A stretch of 64,000 nt of DNA from JAGPCK01 sp964535575 (GTDB lineage Bacteria > Bacteroidota > Bacteroidia > UKL13-3). Position 1 is the first letter of the stretch; each line of letters opens with the position of its first letter. The notes below the pieces were generated by a model that saw only the letters and a program-made list of their open reading frames with translations, was not told where the DNA came from and ran no database searches. A program made the translations under genes and the position numbers. This document shows positions 49,871 to 59,381 of this stretch, in pieces. The stretch lies in contig CAZHTC010000006.1 of NCBI GenBank assembly GCA_964535575.1, forward strand, positions 62,001-126,000. The letters run 5' to 3'.

Positions 49871-52800
49871 TTATTCCTTCACCAGTTTAATGGTGGTTCG
49901 TTGGTTGTTTTCTGAAGTGATTACCACAAGGTAAATACCATTGGCTAAAGATGAAATATCGAACGCTGATTCCGTTCCTTTAAAGGTTTCTTTCATGCTT
50001 GTTTTCCCGGTGTAATCAAAAATTTCTACGAGGTATTTTCCAGCGTAAGCGCATTGAACCGTAAAATGATTTTGTGTTGGGTTGGGGTAAATATGCACCG
50101 CTGCATTTCCCAAGGCTGTTTTTATTCCTGAAGCATTTGGATTCACCGTAATAAAGGCAGGTGCCGTAATCGAGTCGCTGCAGGTAATACCTGCTTGTGT
50201 TTTGCGGGTGGTGAGCCGTACATTATACACTCCGGCATTGGTAAAAGTGTAAACCGGATTTTGAACATAACTGGAATAATTAAACCCGACAAACGGATTA
50301 CTGAACAACCATTCATACTGCCCGGGTTGTCCGGCTGTATTATCATAAAAATATACGGTAAGAGGAGCGGTTCCGCTCAACGGATTAGCACTGAACAAAG
50401 ATAAAGGATTTGCTACAATGGTAAATGTGGCCGAGTCCCGGCTCATGCATCCGTGTGGCAAGGTGTAAAAAGTGTAAAAGTATTTATGTGTTCCGGGTCC
50501 TGCGCACGAGAGGTAAAATACATTTCCCGAAAAACAATTTCCGGCCGGGGTATACCAATTCCCATTTCCCCCTGATTGCGGGGTGGCAGTAAATGTGGCA
50601 CTGCCCTGACTAATGCAATAGTTGGGTGCATGTGTTAAAGTAATAGGGGCAGGGGCACCCACGTTAATGGTGGTGGAGTCTTTGCTTACACAACCAAAGG
50701 TATCGGTGGTAAACGTGAAATAAACTTTATGAGTTCCAACACCCGCACACGATGCATTAAAAATATTGGAAGAAATACAAGACGGCATTGAACTGCTCCA
50801 TACTCCGCTGCCTGCGGGCAAGGAAGTTTGAGTGAGTGTGAGTGGAACTGCATTATCATAATTGCATTTATATCCCGGAGGACTGATGGCAACAGTAGCT
50901 TTGTTTCCTACAATTACCAGCATGGTATCCCAGTCGGTACACACCAAGCTTCCATAAGTAAAATACGATTGCAAGCGGTAAGTTGTGGTAACAATGGGAG
51001 CTACATTGGGCGTTGAAAGGGTTAAACTATTCCGGTACCAAATATTGGTGGCTCCGGTTACACCAGCAAGGGTAATAAGTTTTCCTGCGCAATTGTATTG
51101 ATCGGCTCCAAGGTTCGCATCGGGAACCGGTTTAACATTAAGAGTAATGCTGTCTGAAGCAAAACAAGTAGAGTCCGGATTCCATACCCTGATGGTATAT
51201 TTTCCGGAGTCTTTCTCCATAATTTGTGGGGTAGTTTTACCATTACTCCAGTAATATTTTATGTTACTATCATTAAGTATTGGGGTCACCTGCAAGGTGG
51301 CTGTTGAATTATTACAGATGGAAACAGGTGTGGTAACGGGTTGCAGATTTATTTGCCTGTTTAAGGTGATTTTTATGGAATCACTCAGGGTGCATCCGGC
51401 TGAATTATATATCAGCGTGCTGTACACCAATGTCCGTTTATTGTAATTGTTATTATTGTTTGTATCGGCAGTATTTATCACCGCTATGGTGTCAGGCAAT
51501 GTAATGCTGTTACCGGCCTCATTTTTTCTCCATTTATACCAAAGGGGGCCACTATTATTTTGTGGTACGCAGGTAAGCGTTGTGGCCAATAGGTAGCATG
51601 CGGTGGTATCATTACTTTTGTATCCGGGCGTGAGTTGGCAAATAGTTACGGTATCCCATTTGGTAATCGTGCACGCACTTACCGTGAATGTTAATCGTAC
51701 CACATAGGTTCCGTTTTGAGTAAAAGTATGTGTGCAGGTAGAGGTACTATAAGAAGAGGCCCCGCTTAGATTGAATATGCCATTATTAGTTCCTGAGATG
51801 GTCCATTGGTAGTTACCCGATGTTCCTGTATCTGTTCGTATAAATTGAAATTGCCGGCCAAAGTCTGATAGTATTGCTTTTTTGATAGATCCCTGTATTT
51901 GATTGGAACCGACAATAAAACCAATAACCCGGGTGCAAGTGCCCAGTACCTGGCAATTGTCATCCGTAGCTTTTACCCCAATATAGTAGGGTAAACTACT
52001 TACCTGTTGCAAAGTGGGGGTCCAGCAAAAAACGGCACTGTCTTCACGCTTTGTTTTAGTAACGGCATTGGCTGAATAGAACGATCCGTTTATGGGGTTT
52101 GAAAGCAGATAAAGACGGGTGGTATCATACTTTGGAGAAACAGAATCATAGTCCCGCACACGTATGGTGATGCATGAAGGCAGAAGGGCACAGGAGGAAA
52201 AAATCCAAGGCCCGGTTTTGCTTCCGTTGATTTCGATTTCCGGATTATTATTAGGTGAACAATTATAGGTGTAAAATTGTACGTCCCGTATCTGCGAGCC
52301 AATTTTTTGATATGAGTTACTGATTTTACGCCATTCCTGTACTTTAATGGCCAACGCAGGTTGTTGTTGTCCCATAGGTGTAAACCCCAATTGGCCGGTA
52401 ACCGAGTCAAGATGAAATCCAGCTGGGAATGGTAAAGTGTCATATGGGAAACCTAGAAAAGTAAATGGTTTATTTTTTGAAAAACCAGTAAGGAAACCTA
52501 CTGGAGTGGAAGTGTTATTCAAGGGTTCAGTTAATTGGTAAGAAATCGAATCTGTTTTGTCTGTTGTATCAGCAAGTAAATTATTATAAGTGTAAGCACG
52601 GCCAGCACAAAGAACGGAAGTCGGTCGGTTGAAAAAAACGGGAGAAGAATTACAGGGGGTCAGGCATCGATTCATTTCGGCTTCTGTGTAAAAGTTGCCA
52701 CTTGATAGGTTGGTAACATTGGTGTTCCTGCAACATTCACTATAAGAAATCCTGATCCAGCAACAAGAGGCACTTAAACCACTACCAAATACTTGTTGCA

Positions 52801-53152
52801 GCACAACAGTTACTTCGAAGCGGTTTTCTTCCAAACCATATGGAAAAGTACCTCCCTCACAAATATTTTTCTGTCCCTGACACAAAAATCCGATGGGTGC
52901 AACGTAAAGGCGGGTCATTGTTACATTAACCGAGTTGGTTGAGCAGCCCGAAATTGGGGTGAGGGTAATTTGAGGTGAGGCGTTTATCGGAATACCTGTA
53001 CAATCCCTGTATACCTTAAGCACAATTTTAAATGTGTCAACTCCAATACACTTGTACTCAATATCCGCTCCTCCCATGTGACTGGCCTGGACTTTGAATG
53101 AAAAAATCAGAAGAAGAAACAGGAATAGACGCTTAAAATATGAAAAGGTCAT
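49871..53152 (-). CDS. T9SS surface protein, SHM-module family, medium paralogue
   Basis: A 1093-residue exoprotein. A signal peptide ends KVQA, followed by the mature start SHMGGADIEYKCIG. The N-terminal module (about residues 20-300) is Cys-rich, with KVYRDCTGIPINASP, KNICEGGTFPYGLEENRFEV, SYSECCRNTNVTNLSSG and MNRCLTPCNSSPVFFN. A cadherin-like region follows (CWTPTLQQVSSLPYYIGVKA), then five to seven Ig-like segments, a PKD-like domain (PLSGTAPLTVYFYDNT near 960) and a type A T9SS domain (HIYPNPTQNHFTV, end RTTIKLVKE). Start ATG 53152 precedes the signal peptide; an upstream extension to 53200 is not needed. The module is shared with the next two genes; function unknown, surface adhesion or filament formation is inferred. 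Confidence 0.88.
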   Translation of the reverse strand: MTFSYFKRLFLFLLLIFSFKVQASHMGGADIEYKCIGVDTFKIVLKVYRDCTGIPINASPQITLTPISGCSTNSVNVTMTRLYVAPIGFLCQGQKNICEGGTFPYGLEENRFEVTVVLQQVFGSGLSASCCWIRISYSECCRNTNVTNLSSGNFYTEAEMNRCLTPCNSSPVFFNRPTSVLCAGRAYTYNNLLADTTDKTDSISYQLTEPLNNTSTPVGFLTGFSKNKPFTFLGFPYDTLPFPAGFHLDSVTGQLGFTPMGQQQPALAIKVQEWRKISNSYQKIGSQIRDVQFYTYNCSPNNNPEIEINGSKTGPWIFSSCALLPSCITIRVRDYDSVSPKYDTTRLYLLSNPINGSFYSANAVTKTKREDSAVFCWTPTLQQVSSLPYYIGVKATDDNCQVLGTCTRVIGFIVGSNQIQGSIKKAILSDFGRQFQFIRTDTGTSGNYQWTISGTNNGIFNLSGASSYSTSTCTHTFTQNGTYVVRLTFTVSACTITKWDTVTICQLTPGYKSNDTTACYLLATTLTCVPQNNSGPLWYKWRKNEAGNSITLPDTIAVINTADTNNNNNYNKRTLVYSTLIYNSAGCTLSDSIKITLNRQINLQPVTTPVSICNNSTATLQVTPILNDSNIKYYWSNGKTTPQIMEKDSGKYTIRVWNPDSTCFASDSITLNVKPVPDANLGADQYNCAGKLITLAGVTGATNIWYRNSLTLSTPNVAPIVTTTYRLQSYFTYGSLVCTDWDTMLVIVGNKATVAISPPGYKCNYDNAVPLTLTQTSLPAGSGVWSSSMPSCISSNIFNASCAGVGTHKVYFTFTTDTFGCVSKDSTTINVGAPAPITLTHAPNYCISQGSATFTATPQSGGNGNWYTPAGNCFSGNVFYLSCAGPGTHKYFYTFYTLPHGCMSRDSATFTIVANPLSLFSANPLSGTAPLTVYFYDNTAGQPGQYEWLFSNPFVGFNYSSYVQNPVYTFTNAGVYNVRLTTRKTQAGITCSDSITAPAFITVNPNASGIKTALGNAAVHIYPNPTQNHFTVQCAYAGKYLVEIFDYTGKTSMKETFKGTESAFDISSLANGIYLVVITSENNQRTTIKLVKE

Positions 53153-53248
53153 AGGGCACTCTATTTGTATTCGAATATGCTTTAAATTCAAGTAAACCAC
53201 AAGTAAAAAAGTTTAAACCACCTCATTAATTTACCGGATACCGTGGCA

Positions 53249-56200
53249 TTATTCTTTCAACAGTTTAAAGGCAGTCCGCTCTTCGTTCTCGTTGGTAATA
53301 ACCATCATGTAAATTCCTTTTGCATGGGCTCCTATATTCAAATCAGATTTGGTGCCTGTAAACGTTTCTTTCAAAACCAATTTGCCTGTGTAGTCAAATA
53401 GCTCAATTAAATATTTTCCCTGATGAGCGCATTGAACCGTAACGTAATTATGCGTTGGATTTGGGAATACTTGTACCGGAGTAAATGCAGGAGAACCGGA
53501 GTACAAACTTGGATTAACCGTTACAAAATTGGTCTTGGTTAGGGTATCGAAACAATTAATGCCAAGGGTAGTATCATGCGCAATGAGCTGAACGGTATAT
53601 TTCCCAACTTTGGTATACCACCTGGAAGGGTTTTTTAAATTGGAAAAATTTGCCCCTCCCTGCGTAGAATCCCCAAAATCCCAAAACCAAAACCCATTTG
53701 TGAGGGATGAGTTGTTTGTGAAATTAACCTGAAGTGGAGCAGTCCCTGAGGTAACGGATGCAGTGAAATCAGCAATAAACGGAGGGGCAATTTTTAATGA
53801 AACAGTGTCTGTATTGGTACATCCCTCAACATTCACGTAGGAAGTAATCAGTTTATGATTAATACCCGAAGTTTGTCTGGCTGTAAAAAACGGATTGTTT
53901 GTGTTTCCAGTAAGGCAGTTATTGCAGGGCGGAATGATAACCCAACTTACACCTTTAGTATACGCAGGCGAAGTATTCAGTCTGAATGCGGGAGTATTAT
54001 TGCAAAGGGTTAGGTCAGGACCAGCATTAACAGGTGAAAACATATTAACAATAATGGTTATGGTGTCTGTGACCGAACAACCTCCTACCTTATAGGTGTA
54101 GATAGCAGGGGAATTAGCATAACCCAAACAGGATGGATTTACAAAGCCGGTGGTCGTGTCAAAACAATTCTTTTGCCATAGAATATTAGTTGACCAATAT
54201 CCTCCTGTTGGATTCGGATTGGCCAGATTTAAGTCTAATGCACTTTGATTAATACACGAGGTTAATGTATCATTTTGTATAGTTATGGGGGGCAGAATAT
54301 TTACGTAAACATCAACCGTGTCATAATTAAAGCAGGTTTTTCCATCGGATGGATTTGACACTTTAACAAGATATCGGGTGTACTGATTTGGCGAAACGGT
54401 TAATGAGCTGCCCTGGAAGAAAACAGAATCCGGGTTAGAGAGTAATGACCATTTAAAATCGCTTCCTCCGGATACCGTAAGATTTACCTGCTGATTGGAT
54501 GAACATTTATATTTATCGAGGCCTGCATCAGGAATTGGTTTGTTATGCCAATAAACTACTACGGTGTCTTTTGAAGAGCAGCCAAATGAGTCGGTGGCTG
54601 TAAGGTAATAGGTGCGGGTGGTTTGAACAACCGCTTTTGGAGTAAGGGTGTTGGTGTTCGTAAGGTATATAGTAGGACTCCAGTTAAAAGTAATCGGAGG
54701 TTTTGCCCCGTTTGCATTAATACTTCCGTTTATGGTTACGGTATCATCATAACACATGGATTGATCAGAACCTGCATTGGGAATAGGCTTAGAACGGATG
54801 GTAATTTTTACTGTATCGTATTTGGTGCAATTTGGCAAAAGTGAATTGGTAGCTTTCAAAACGTAATACGTGGTTGTATCAGGGGTTACTATAGGTGTAA
54901 AGTTAATAGTTGATGATATTTTATAGTTCGGTTGCCAGTTATAAATTGTATTCGAAGAACCCGGGCCACTTGGAGCAACGCCAATGGTAACCGACTGCCC
55001 TTTGCAAATAGCGGTATCAGGCCCTGCGTTGGCAAAGAAGGTGCCGGCATTAACCGTTACAGAGCGGTTGGTGATACAACCAAAAACATCCTTTGCCCTG
55101 AGATTATAAGTTAATGTTACGGAAGGAGCCGCTTTTGTAATGGCTGAGGTGGAATCAGACAAATATGCACCCGGAGTCCATAAATATGAAATAGGCTTGT
55201 TTCCGGAAGCAGAATCACCAATGATAACCGAATCACCAAAACAACTAAAATGGAGCTGGCTGAAATTTAGAACTGGAAGTTGTTTTACCGTTATGCTCAT
55301 GGTATCTTTTGAGGTACATCCAAAACTATTGGAAGCAGTAAGGATATAATTAGTAGTGGTTGTTGGTGCAGCTTTTGGCGAAAGGCTGGTGAAATTGATT
55401 AAATTGGTAGTGGGCGACCAACTAAAAGTGTAGGAAAAAGACGAGTTAACCGTTGCGATTATCTGCAGGGTGTCTCCTGTACACAAAACGGTATCGTTGC
55501 CTGCATTTACCACCGGTACCTGGTTTGCCGTTACTAACAAGGTATCATAACTGTAGCAACCACCAGAATCCTTTACAGCCAAAACATAGGAAGTGGTATT
55601 AATTGGCGATGCAAAAGGTTTAATAACGGTTGAATCACTTAATGCAGTGGAAGGCCGCCAACGAATGGTTAATGGATTTCTTCCGTAGGCTGTATCTCCT
55701 ATTTGTACAGATGACCCCGCACAAATGGTTTTATCAGGACCGGCCGATGCAAATGGTTTAAACACATTGATAGTTAAGGTGTCTCTTTGAATGCAACCAT
55801 TCGCATCTGTGACGGTTACGTAATAAGTGGTGGTAACCGATGGGGATGCTTTGGGTGTGGCCAGGGTCGAATCGTTAAGTCCGGCTCGGGGAGACCACCT
55901 GTAGTTATACGATCCGGTTCCGGCAGCGGTGTTTCCAATGGTTACTGAGTCGCCTTTACAAATAGTTTTATCAATGCCAGCGTTTATAGAAAACGGAAGT
56001 GATTTAGTCAGCACCACTGTGTCGTATTGAGTACAAATTCCATTTGACGATCTACAAGAGTATGTGCCCGTATTGTATACCGTAAAATATCTTCCGGTGC
56101 TGCTGTTTTGCCATAAATAAGATGTTGCAGTAGAGCCACCATCCAGGCGCACCGAATCATAAAAACAAAAGGTGCGATCGGGCCCCAGATTAAGTCCGTT

Positions 56201-59200
56201 TCCAAGAGATGTGCTCACGGTAACCGTATCTTTTAAAGAGCAGGTATTACTATCGGTTACGGTGCAAATGTAATTTGTGTTGGACGAAGGTGAGGCTTTC
56301 GGAATCGCAAGTGTTGAATCATTTAATCCGGCTTTGGGAGACCAGCGGTAATTGAACGGGCCCAATCCGGAGGCATAAGCACCTATCGCAACACTGTCAC
56401 CCGTACATATTCCCTGATTGGCTCCTGCATTATAAGTGAAAGATTGTGTTTTTGTCAAAACCACCGTATCAATACTTGTGCAATTGGCACTTGATGACCT
56501 ACAGAAATACGTTCCTGAATTGTATACGGTAAAATAACGGCTGGTGCTGTTGTTTTGCCATAAATAGGAGGTAGCCAATGCCCCGCCATCCAGTCTTACT
56601 GAATCATTGAAGCAGAACTTTCTGTCAAATCCAAGATTTAATCCGGTAGCAGATTTTACGGTAACCTTTATACTATCGGTGATGCTGCAATTGTTCGAAT
56701 CTTTAGCCGTCACCCCATACGTAATGGTTGAAGGAGGAGAAATTTTTGTAATGGCAAATGCTGGATTTTTTACTCCTGTAGCCGGAGCCCACGTGTAGCT
56801 GAAAGGAGGGATACCCGAGGCTGTTGCACCAATAATTATTGAGTCACCCGCACAAAAAGAAGTATCCGGTCCGGCATTAAGCGTAAAAGAAACCGTTTTA
56901 TTTAGAACAACTGTATCTGTAAAAATACAACCACTTGTTGGATGAGTATTTCTCACATAATATGTTCCCGAATTGTAAGCGGTGAAGTACCTGTTTGTGG
57001 AACTGTTTTGCCAGAAGTAAGAGGCGGCACCATTGCCCCCGTCAAGAACGATTGAATCGTAAAAACAGAATTTTCGATCTATTCCGAGGTTAATGTTAAT
57101 GTAAGGTTTTACAGTAACCACAACGGTATCTTTAATCCGGCAGTTGTTACTGTCAATGGCAGAAACGTAATAGGAGGTAGTGGTGGCTGGTGATGCTTTT
57201 GGTTTGGCAACAACCGTTGAGTTTAATCCACTGGCGGGAGACCAGGAATAGGTAATGGTATTACTACTTACGGCAAAATTTCCGATTTGTACAGAATCCC
57301 TTATACAAATGCTGGTATCCGGTCCGGCATTAAAAGTGTGGGTTTGCGTTGTTTTGGTGAGTACCACCGTGTCGCGGGCAATGCAACCAAGTGTATCAAT
57401 CACCCTCACCCAATACGTGCCGCTGTTCTTTATATAACGATAGGAAACAGTAGCACTGTCATTCCACAGATAGGTGGAGTTGTATACCGTAGCTTTCAGC
57501 AAAGCAGAATCGTTAAAACAAACAAGCCGGTCTGCTCCGAGGTAGAGTGGAATGCGAGGTCGTGTTCTTACCAATATGGAATCTGAGAGGCTACAGGTAG
57601 TAGAGTCTGTAAGGGTTAATTTATACCAGGTGTTTTGGGTAACCTGTTTGGTAATACTGGCAAGTGTATCGTTTGTGCCGGTATTCCATTGATACTTGAA
57701 AGGAGCGGTTCCACCCACTCTGGTATGCGATATGGTAATTGAAATATCAGGGCAAACAAGTGTGTCATTTGGCAATACCACATTAAATCCGCAGACTTTG
57801 ATCGTATCAAAATAGGTATAGTTTACAGATGCGTAAGAGTATTGTATCCTTACCACATAACGGCCATTGGCTGCAAAGGTGTGGCTGTTAACTATCGAGG
57901 TAGTATAGGTTGTGGCATTGGTGGAATCAAATACGGCATTTCCGGTATTGGTAACTTTCCATTGGCAGGTTAATCCGGTAGTGCCTGATGGAACTTCAAG
58001 CCTCAATGAGTAATTTCGGTTTCCGTTGTTGATGTAGTTTCTGGGAAGTGCCGAAGGAGGCCCGACAAAAATTTTATTTGCCCTTATCACAAAAGCCACC
58101 ACAGGACAATTCATGTCAGATGCTTTATAATAACTCAAAAACGGCAGCGTACCGGCTGCATTTAATGGCGGAGTCCAGCAAATGTAGGCGCTGTCGTTTT
58201 TAAAATAGTTGTAAGTACGGTTTACATTATAAAAAGAGGTGCCGGGAGGGCTGTAGAATTCAGTAATTTTGGTAGTATCTGTAATCAGTGTGTCTGATGC
58301 CTTCAATGCATAGCAAAGGGTAGAGCCTGCATTTACATTAAACACCGAAGTTGTGGGAGTAACGGTAGGTGTAGCATTAGGCGGGCACATATAAGTGTAA
58401 AACTGAACATCTCGTATTTGCGAACCGATTTTTTGATACGTATTACTGATTTTACGCCACTCCTCCACTTTGATGGCCAGTACAGGTTGTTGCTGACCAA
58501 TAGGCGTGAAACCTATCTCTCCGGTCACGGCATCGAGGTGAAATCCGGCCGGAAAAGGTAAGCTATCATAAGGAAACCCCAGAAAGTTGAATGGGCGGTT
58601 TTTAGAAAAACCATTAAGAAAACCAATAGGACTAGACGTATAGCCTAAGGGTTCAGTTAACTGAAAAGAAATGGAATCTGTAAAGTTTGTTGTATCAACC
58701 AGTACATTATTAAAAATAAAAGGAAGATTGGCACAGGCAACCGAGATTGGTTGATTAAAAAATACCGGAGAGGAATTACAGGGATTCAGGCAACGATTCA
58801 TTTCGGCTTCGGTATAAAAATTCCCTCCCGACAAATTGGTAATATTTCCGTTTCTGCAACATTCCTGAAAAGCTAGTCTAATCCAACAACAGGAAGCACT
58901 TAAGCCACCACTAAAAACCTGTTGCAAAGCGACCGTCACTTCAAAACGGTGTTCTTCCAGTCCAAATGGGAAACTTCCTCCCTCACAAACGTTTTTCTGA
59001 CTAGGGCACATGAATCTAACGGGTCTGACACTGGTGCGTGTCATAGTTACTGCAACCGAGCTGGTGGTAGAACAGGCTGAAATTGGAGTCAGGGTAATTT
59101 GAGGTGAAGGGTTGGGTGGAATACCCGTACAATCCCTGTATACTTTCAGCACAATTTTAAAGGTGTCAACCCCTATACACTTGTACTCAAGATCTGCCCC

Positions 59201-59281
59201 CCCCATATGAGATGCGTTAACCTTTGTAACAAAAATCAAAAAAAGGAAGAATAAAAGCAGATGTCTGAGTCGTGAGGCCAT
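53249..59281 (-). CDS. Giant T9SS surface protein, SHM-module family, long paralogue with Ig-like array
   Basis: A 2010-residue exoprotein. A signal peptide ends KVNA, then SHMGGADLEYKCIG and the same Cys-rich module as its neighbours (VYRDCTGIPPNPSP, NVCEGGSFPFGLEEHRFEV, FQECCRNGNITNLSGG). Residues of about 500-1780 are some 14 or more Ig-like repeats of about 75 residues. Two kinds alternate in the first half: type A with NAGPDTSIC and a Y-x-WSP strand, type B with LGxDRKFCFYDSVRLDGG and WQNSSTxRYFTVYNSGTY. A PKD domain (TSGTAPLQVNFTNNS, FWFWDFGDS) and a type A T9SS domain (QVFPNPTHNYVTVQCA, end AFKLLKE) close the protein. It resembles SprB-like or other gliding and adhesion filaments in design only. 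Start ATG 59281. Confidence 0.9.
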   Translation of the reverse strand: MASRLRHLLLFFLFLIFVTKVNASHMGGADLEYKCIGVDTFKIVLKVYRDCTGIPPNPSPQITLTPISACSTTSSVAVTMTRTSVRPVRFMCPSQKNVCEGGSFPFGLEEHRFEVTVALQQVFSGGLSASCCWIRLAFQECCRNGNITNLSGGNFYTEAEMNRCLNPCNSSPVFFNQPISVACANLPFIFNNVLVDTTNFTDSISFQLTEPLGYTSSPIGFLNGFSKNRPFNFLGFPYDSLPFPAGFHLDAVTGEIGFTPIGQQQPVLAIKVEEWRKISNTYQKIGSQIRDVQFYTYMCPPNATPTVTPTTSVFNVNAGSTLCYALKASDTLITDTTKITEFYSPPGTSFYNVNRTYNYFKNDSAYICWTPPLNAAGTLPFLSYYKASDMNCPVVAFVIRANKIFVGPPSALPRNYINNGNRNYSLRLEVPSGTTGLTCQWKVTNTGNAVFDSTNATTYTTSIVNSHTFAANGRYVVRIQYSYASVNYTYFDTIKVCGFNVVLPNDTLVCPDISITISHTRVGGTAPFKYQWNTGTNDTLASITKQVTQNTWYKLTLTDSTTCSLSDSILVRTRPRIPLYLGADRLVCFNDSALLKATVYNSTYLWNDSATVSYRYIKNSGTYWVRVIDTLGCIARDTVVLTKTTQTHTFNAGPDTSICIRDSVQIGNFAVSSNTITYSWSPASGLNSTVVAKPKASPATTTSYYVSAIDSNNCRIKDTVVVTVKPYININLGIDRKFCFYDSIVLDGGNGAASYFWQNSSTNRYFTAYNSGTYYVRNTHPTSGCIFTDTVVLNKTVSFTLNAGPDTSFCAGDSIIIGATASGIPPFSYTWAPATGVKNPAFAITKISPPSTITYGVTAKDSNNCSITDSIKVTVKSATGLNLGFDRKFCFNDSVRLDGGALATSYLWQNNSTSRYFTVYNSGTYFCRSSSANCTSIDTVVLTKTQSFTYNAGANQGICTGDSVAIGAYASGLGPFNYRWSPKAGLNDSTLAIPKASPSSNTNYICTVTDSNTCSLKDTVTVSTSLGNGLNLGPDRTFCFYDSVRLDGGSTATSYLWQNSSTGRYFTVYNTGTYSCRSSNGICTQYDTVVLTKSLPFSINAGIDKTICKGDSVTIGNTAAGTGSYNYRWSPRAGLNDSTLATPKASPSVTTTYYVTVTDANGCIQRDTLTINVFKPFASAGPDKTICAGSSVQIGDTAYGRNPLTIRWRPSTALSDSTVIKPFASPINTTSYVLAVKDSGGCYSYDTLLVTANQVPVVNAGNDTVLCTGDTLQIIATVNSSFSYTFSWSPTTNLINFTSLSPKAAPTTTTNYILTASNSFGCTSKDTMSITVKQLPVLNFSQLHFSCFGDSVIIGDSASGNKPISYLWTPGAYLSDSTSAITKAAPSVTLTYNLRAKDVFGCITNRSVTVNAGTFFANAGPDTAICKGQSVTIGVAPSGPGSSNTIYNWQPNYKISSTINFTPIVTPDTTTYYVLKATNSLLPNCTKYDTVKITIRSKPIPNAGSDQSMCYDDTVTINGSINANGAKPPITFNWSPTIYLTNTNTLTPKAVVQTTRTYYLTATDSFGCSSKDTVVVYWHNKPIPDAGLDKYKCSSNQQVNLTVSGGSDFKWSLLSNPDSVFFQGSSLTVSPNQYTRYLVKVSNPSDGKTCFNYDTVDVYVNILPPITIQNDTLTSCINQSALDLNLANPNPTGGYWSTNILWQKNCFDTTTGFVNPSCLGYANSPAIYTYKVGGCSVTDTITIIVNMFSPVNAGPDLTLCNNTPAFRLNTSPAYTKGVSWVIIPPCNNCLTGNTNNPFFTARQTSGINHKLITSYVNVEGCTNTDTVSLKIAPPFIADFTASVTSGTAPLQVNFTNNSSLTNGFWFWDFGDSTQGGANFSNLKNPSRWYTKVGKYTVQLIAHDTTLGINCFDTLTKTNFVTVNPSLYSGSPAFTPVQVFPNPTHNYVTVQCAHQGKYLIELFDYTGKLVLKETFTGTKSDLNIGAHAKGIYMMVITNENEERTAFKLLKE
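55770..57560 (-). repeat. Tandem DNA repeats of about 450 bp coding for alternating Ig-like A/B units
   Basis: The B-unit strand coding RYFTVYNSGTY recurs near 56086, 56528, 56981 and 57431, a period of 442-453 bases (about 150 residues, one A plus one B unit). Neighbouring copies share long exact words such as TTTTGCCATAAATA in the coding complement, indicating recent duplication or gene conversion. Confidence 0.8.
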
Positions 59282-59381
59282 AGGATATTCGGTTTAAACT
59301 TCGAAGATGCTCCTAATTCCCCTAAATAGCAAGGAAATAGTCCTATTCTTTTCTTAATTCACAAAGGTGGAATAGGGTTCT

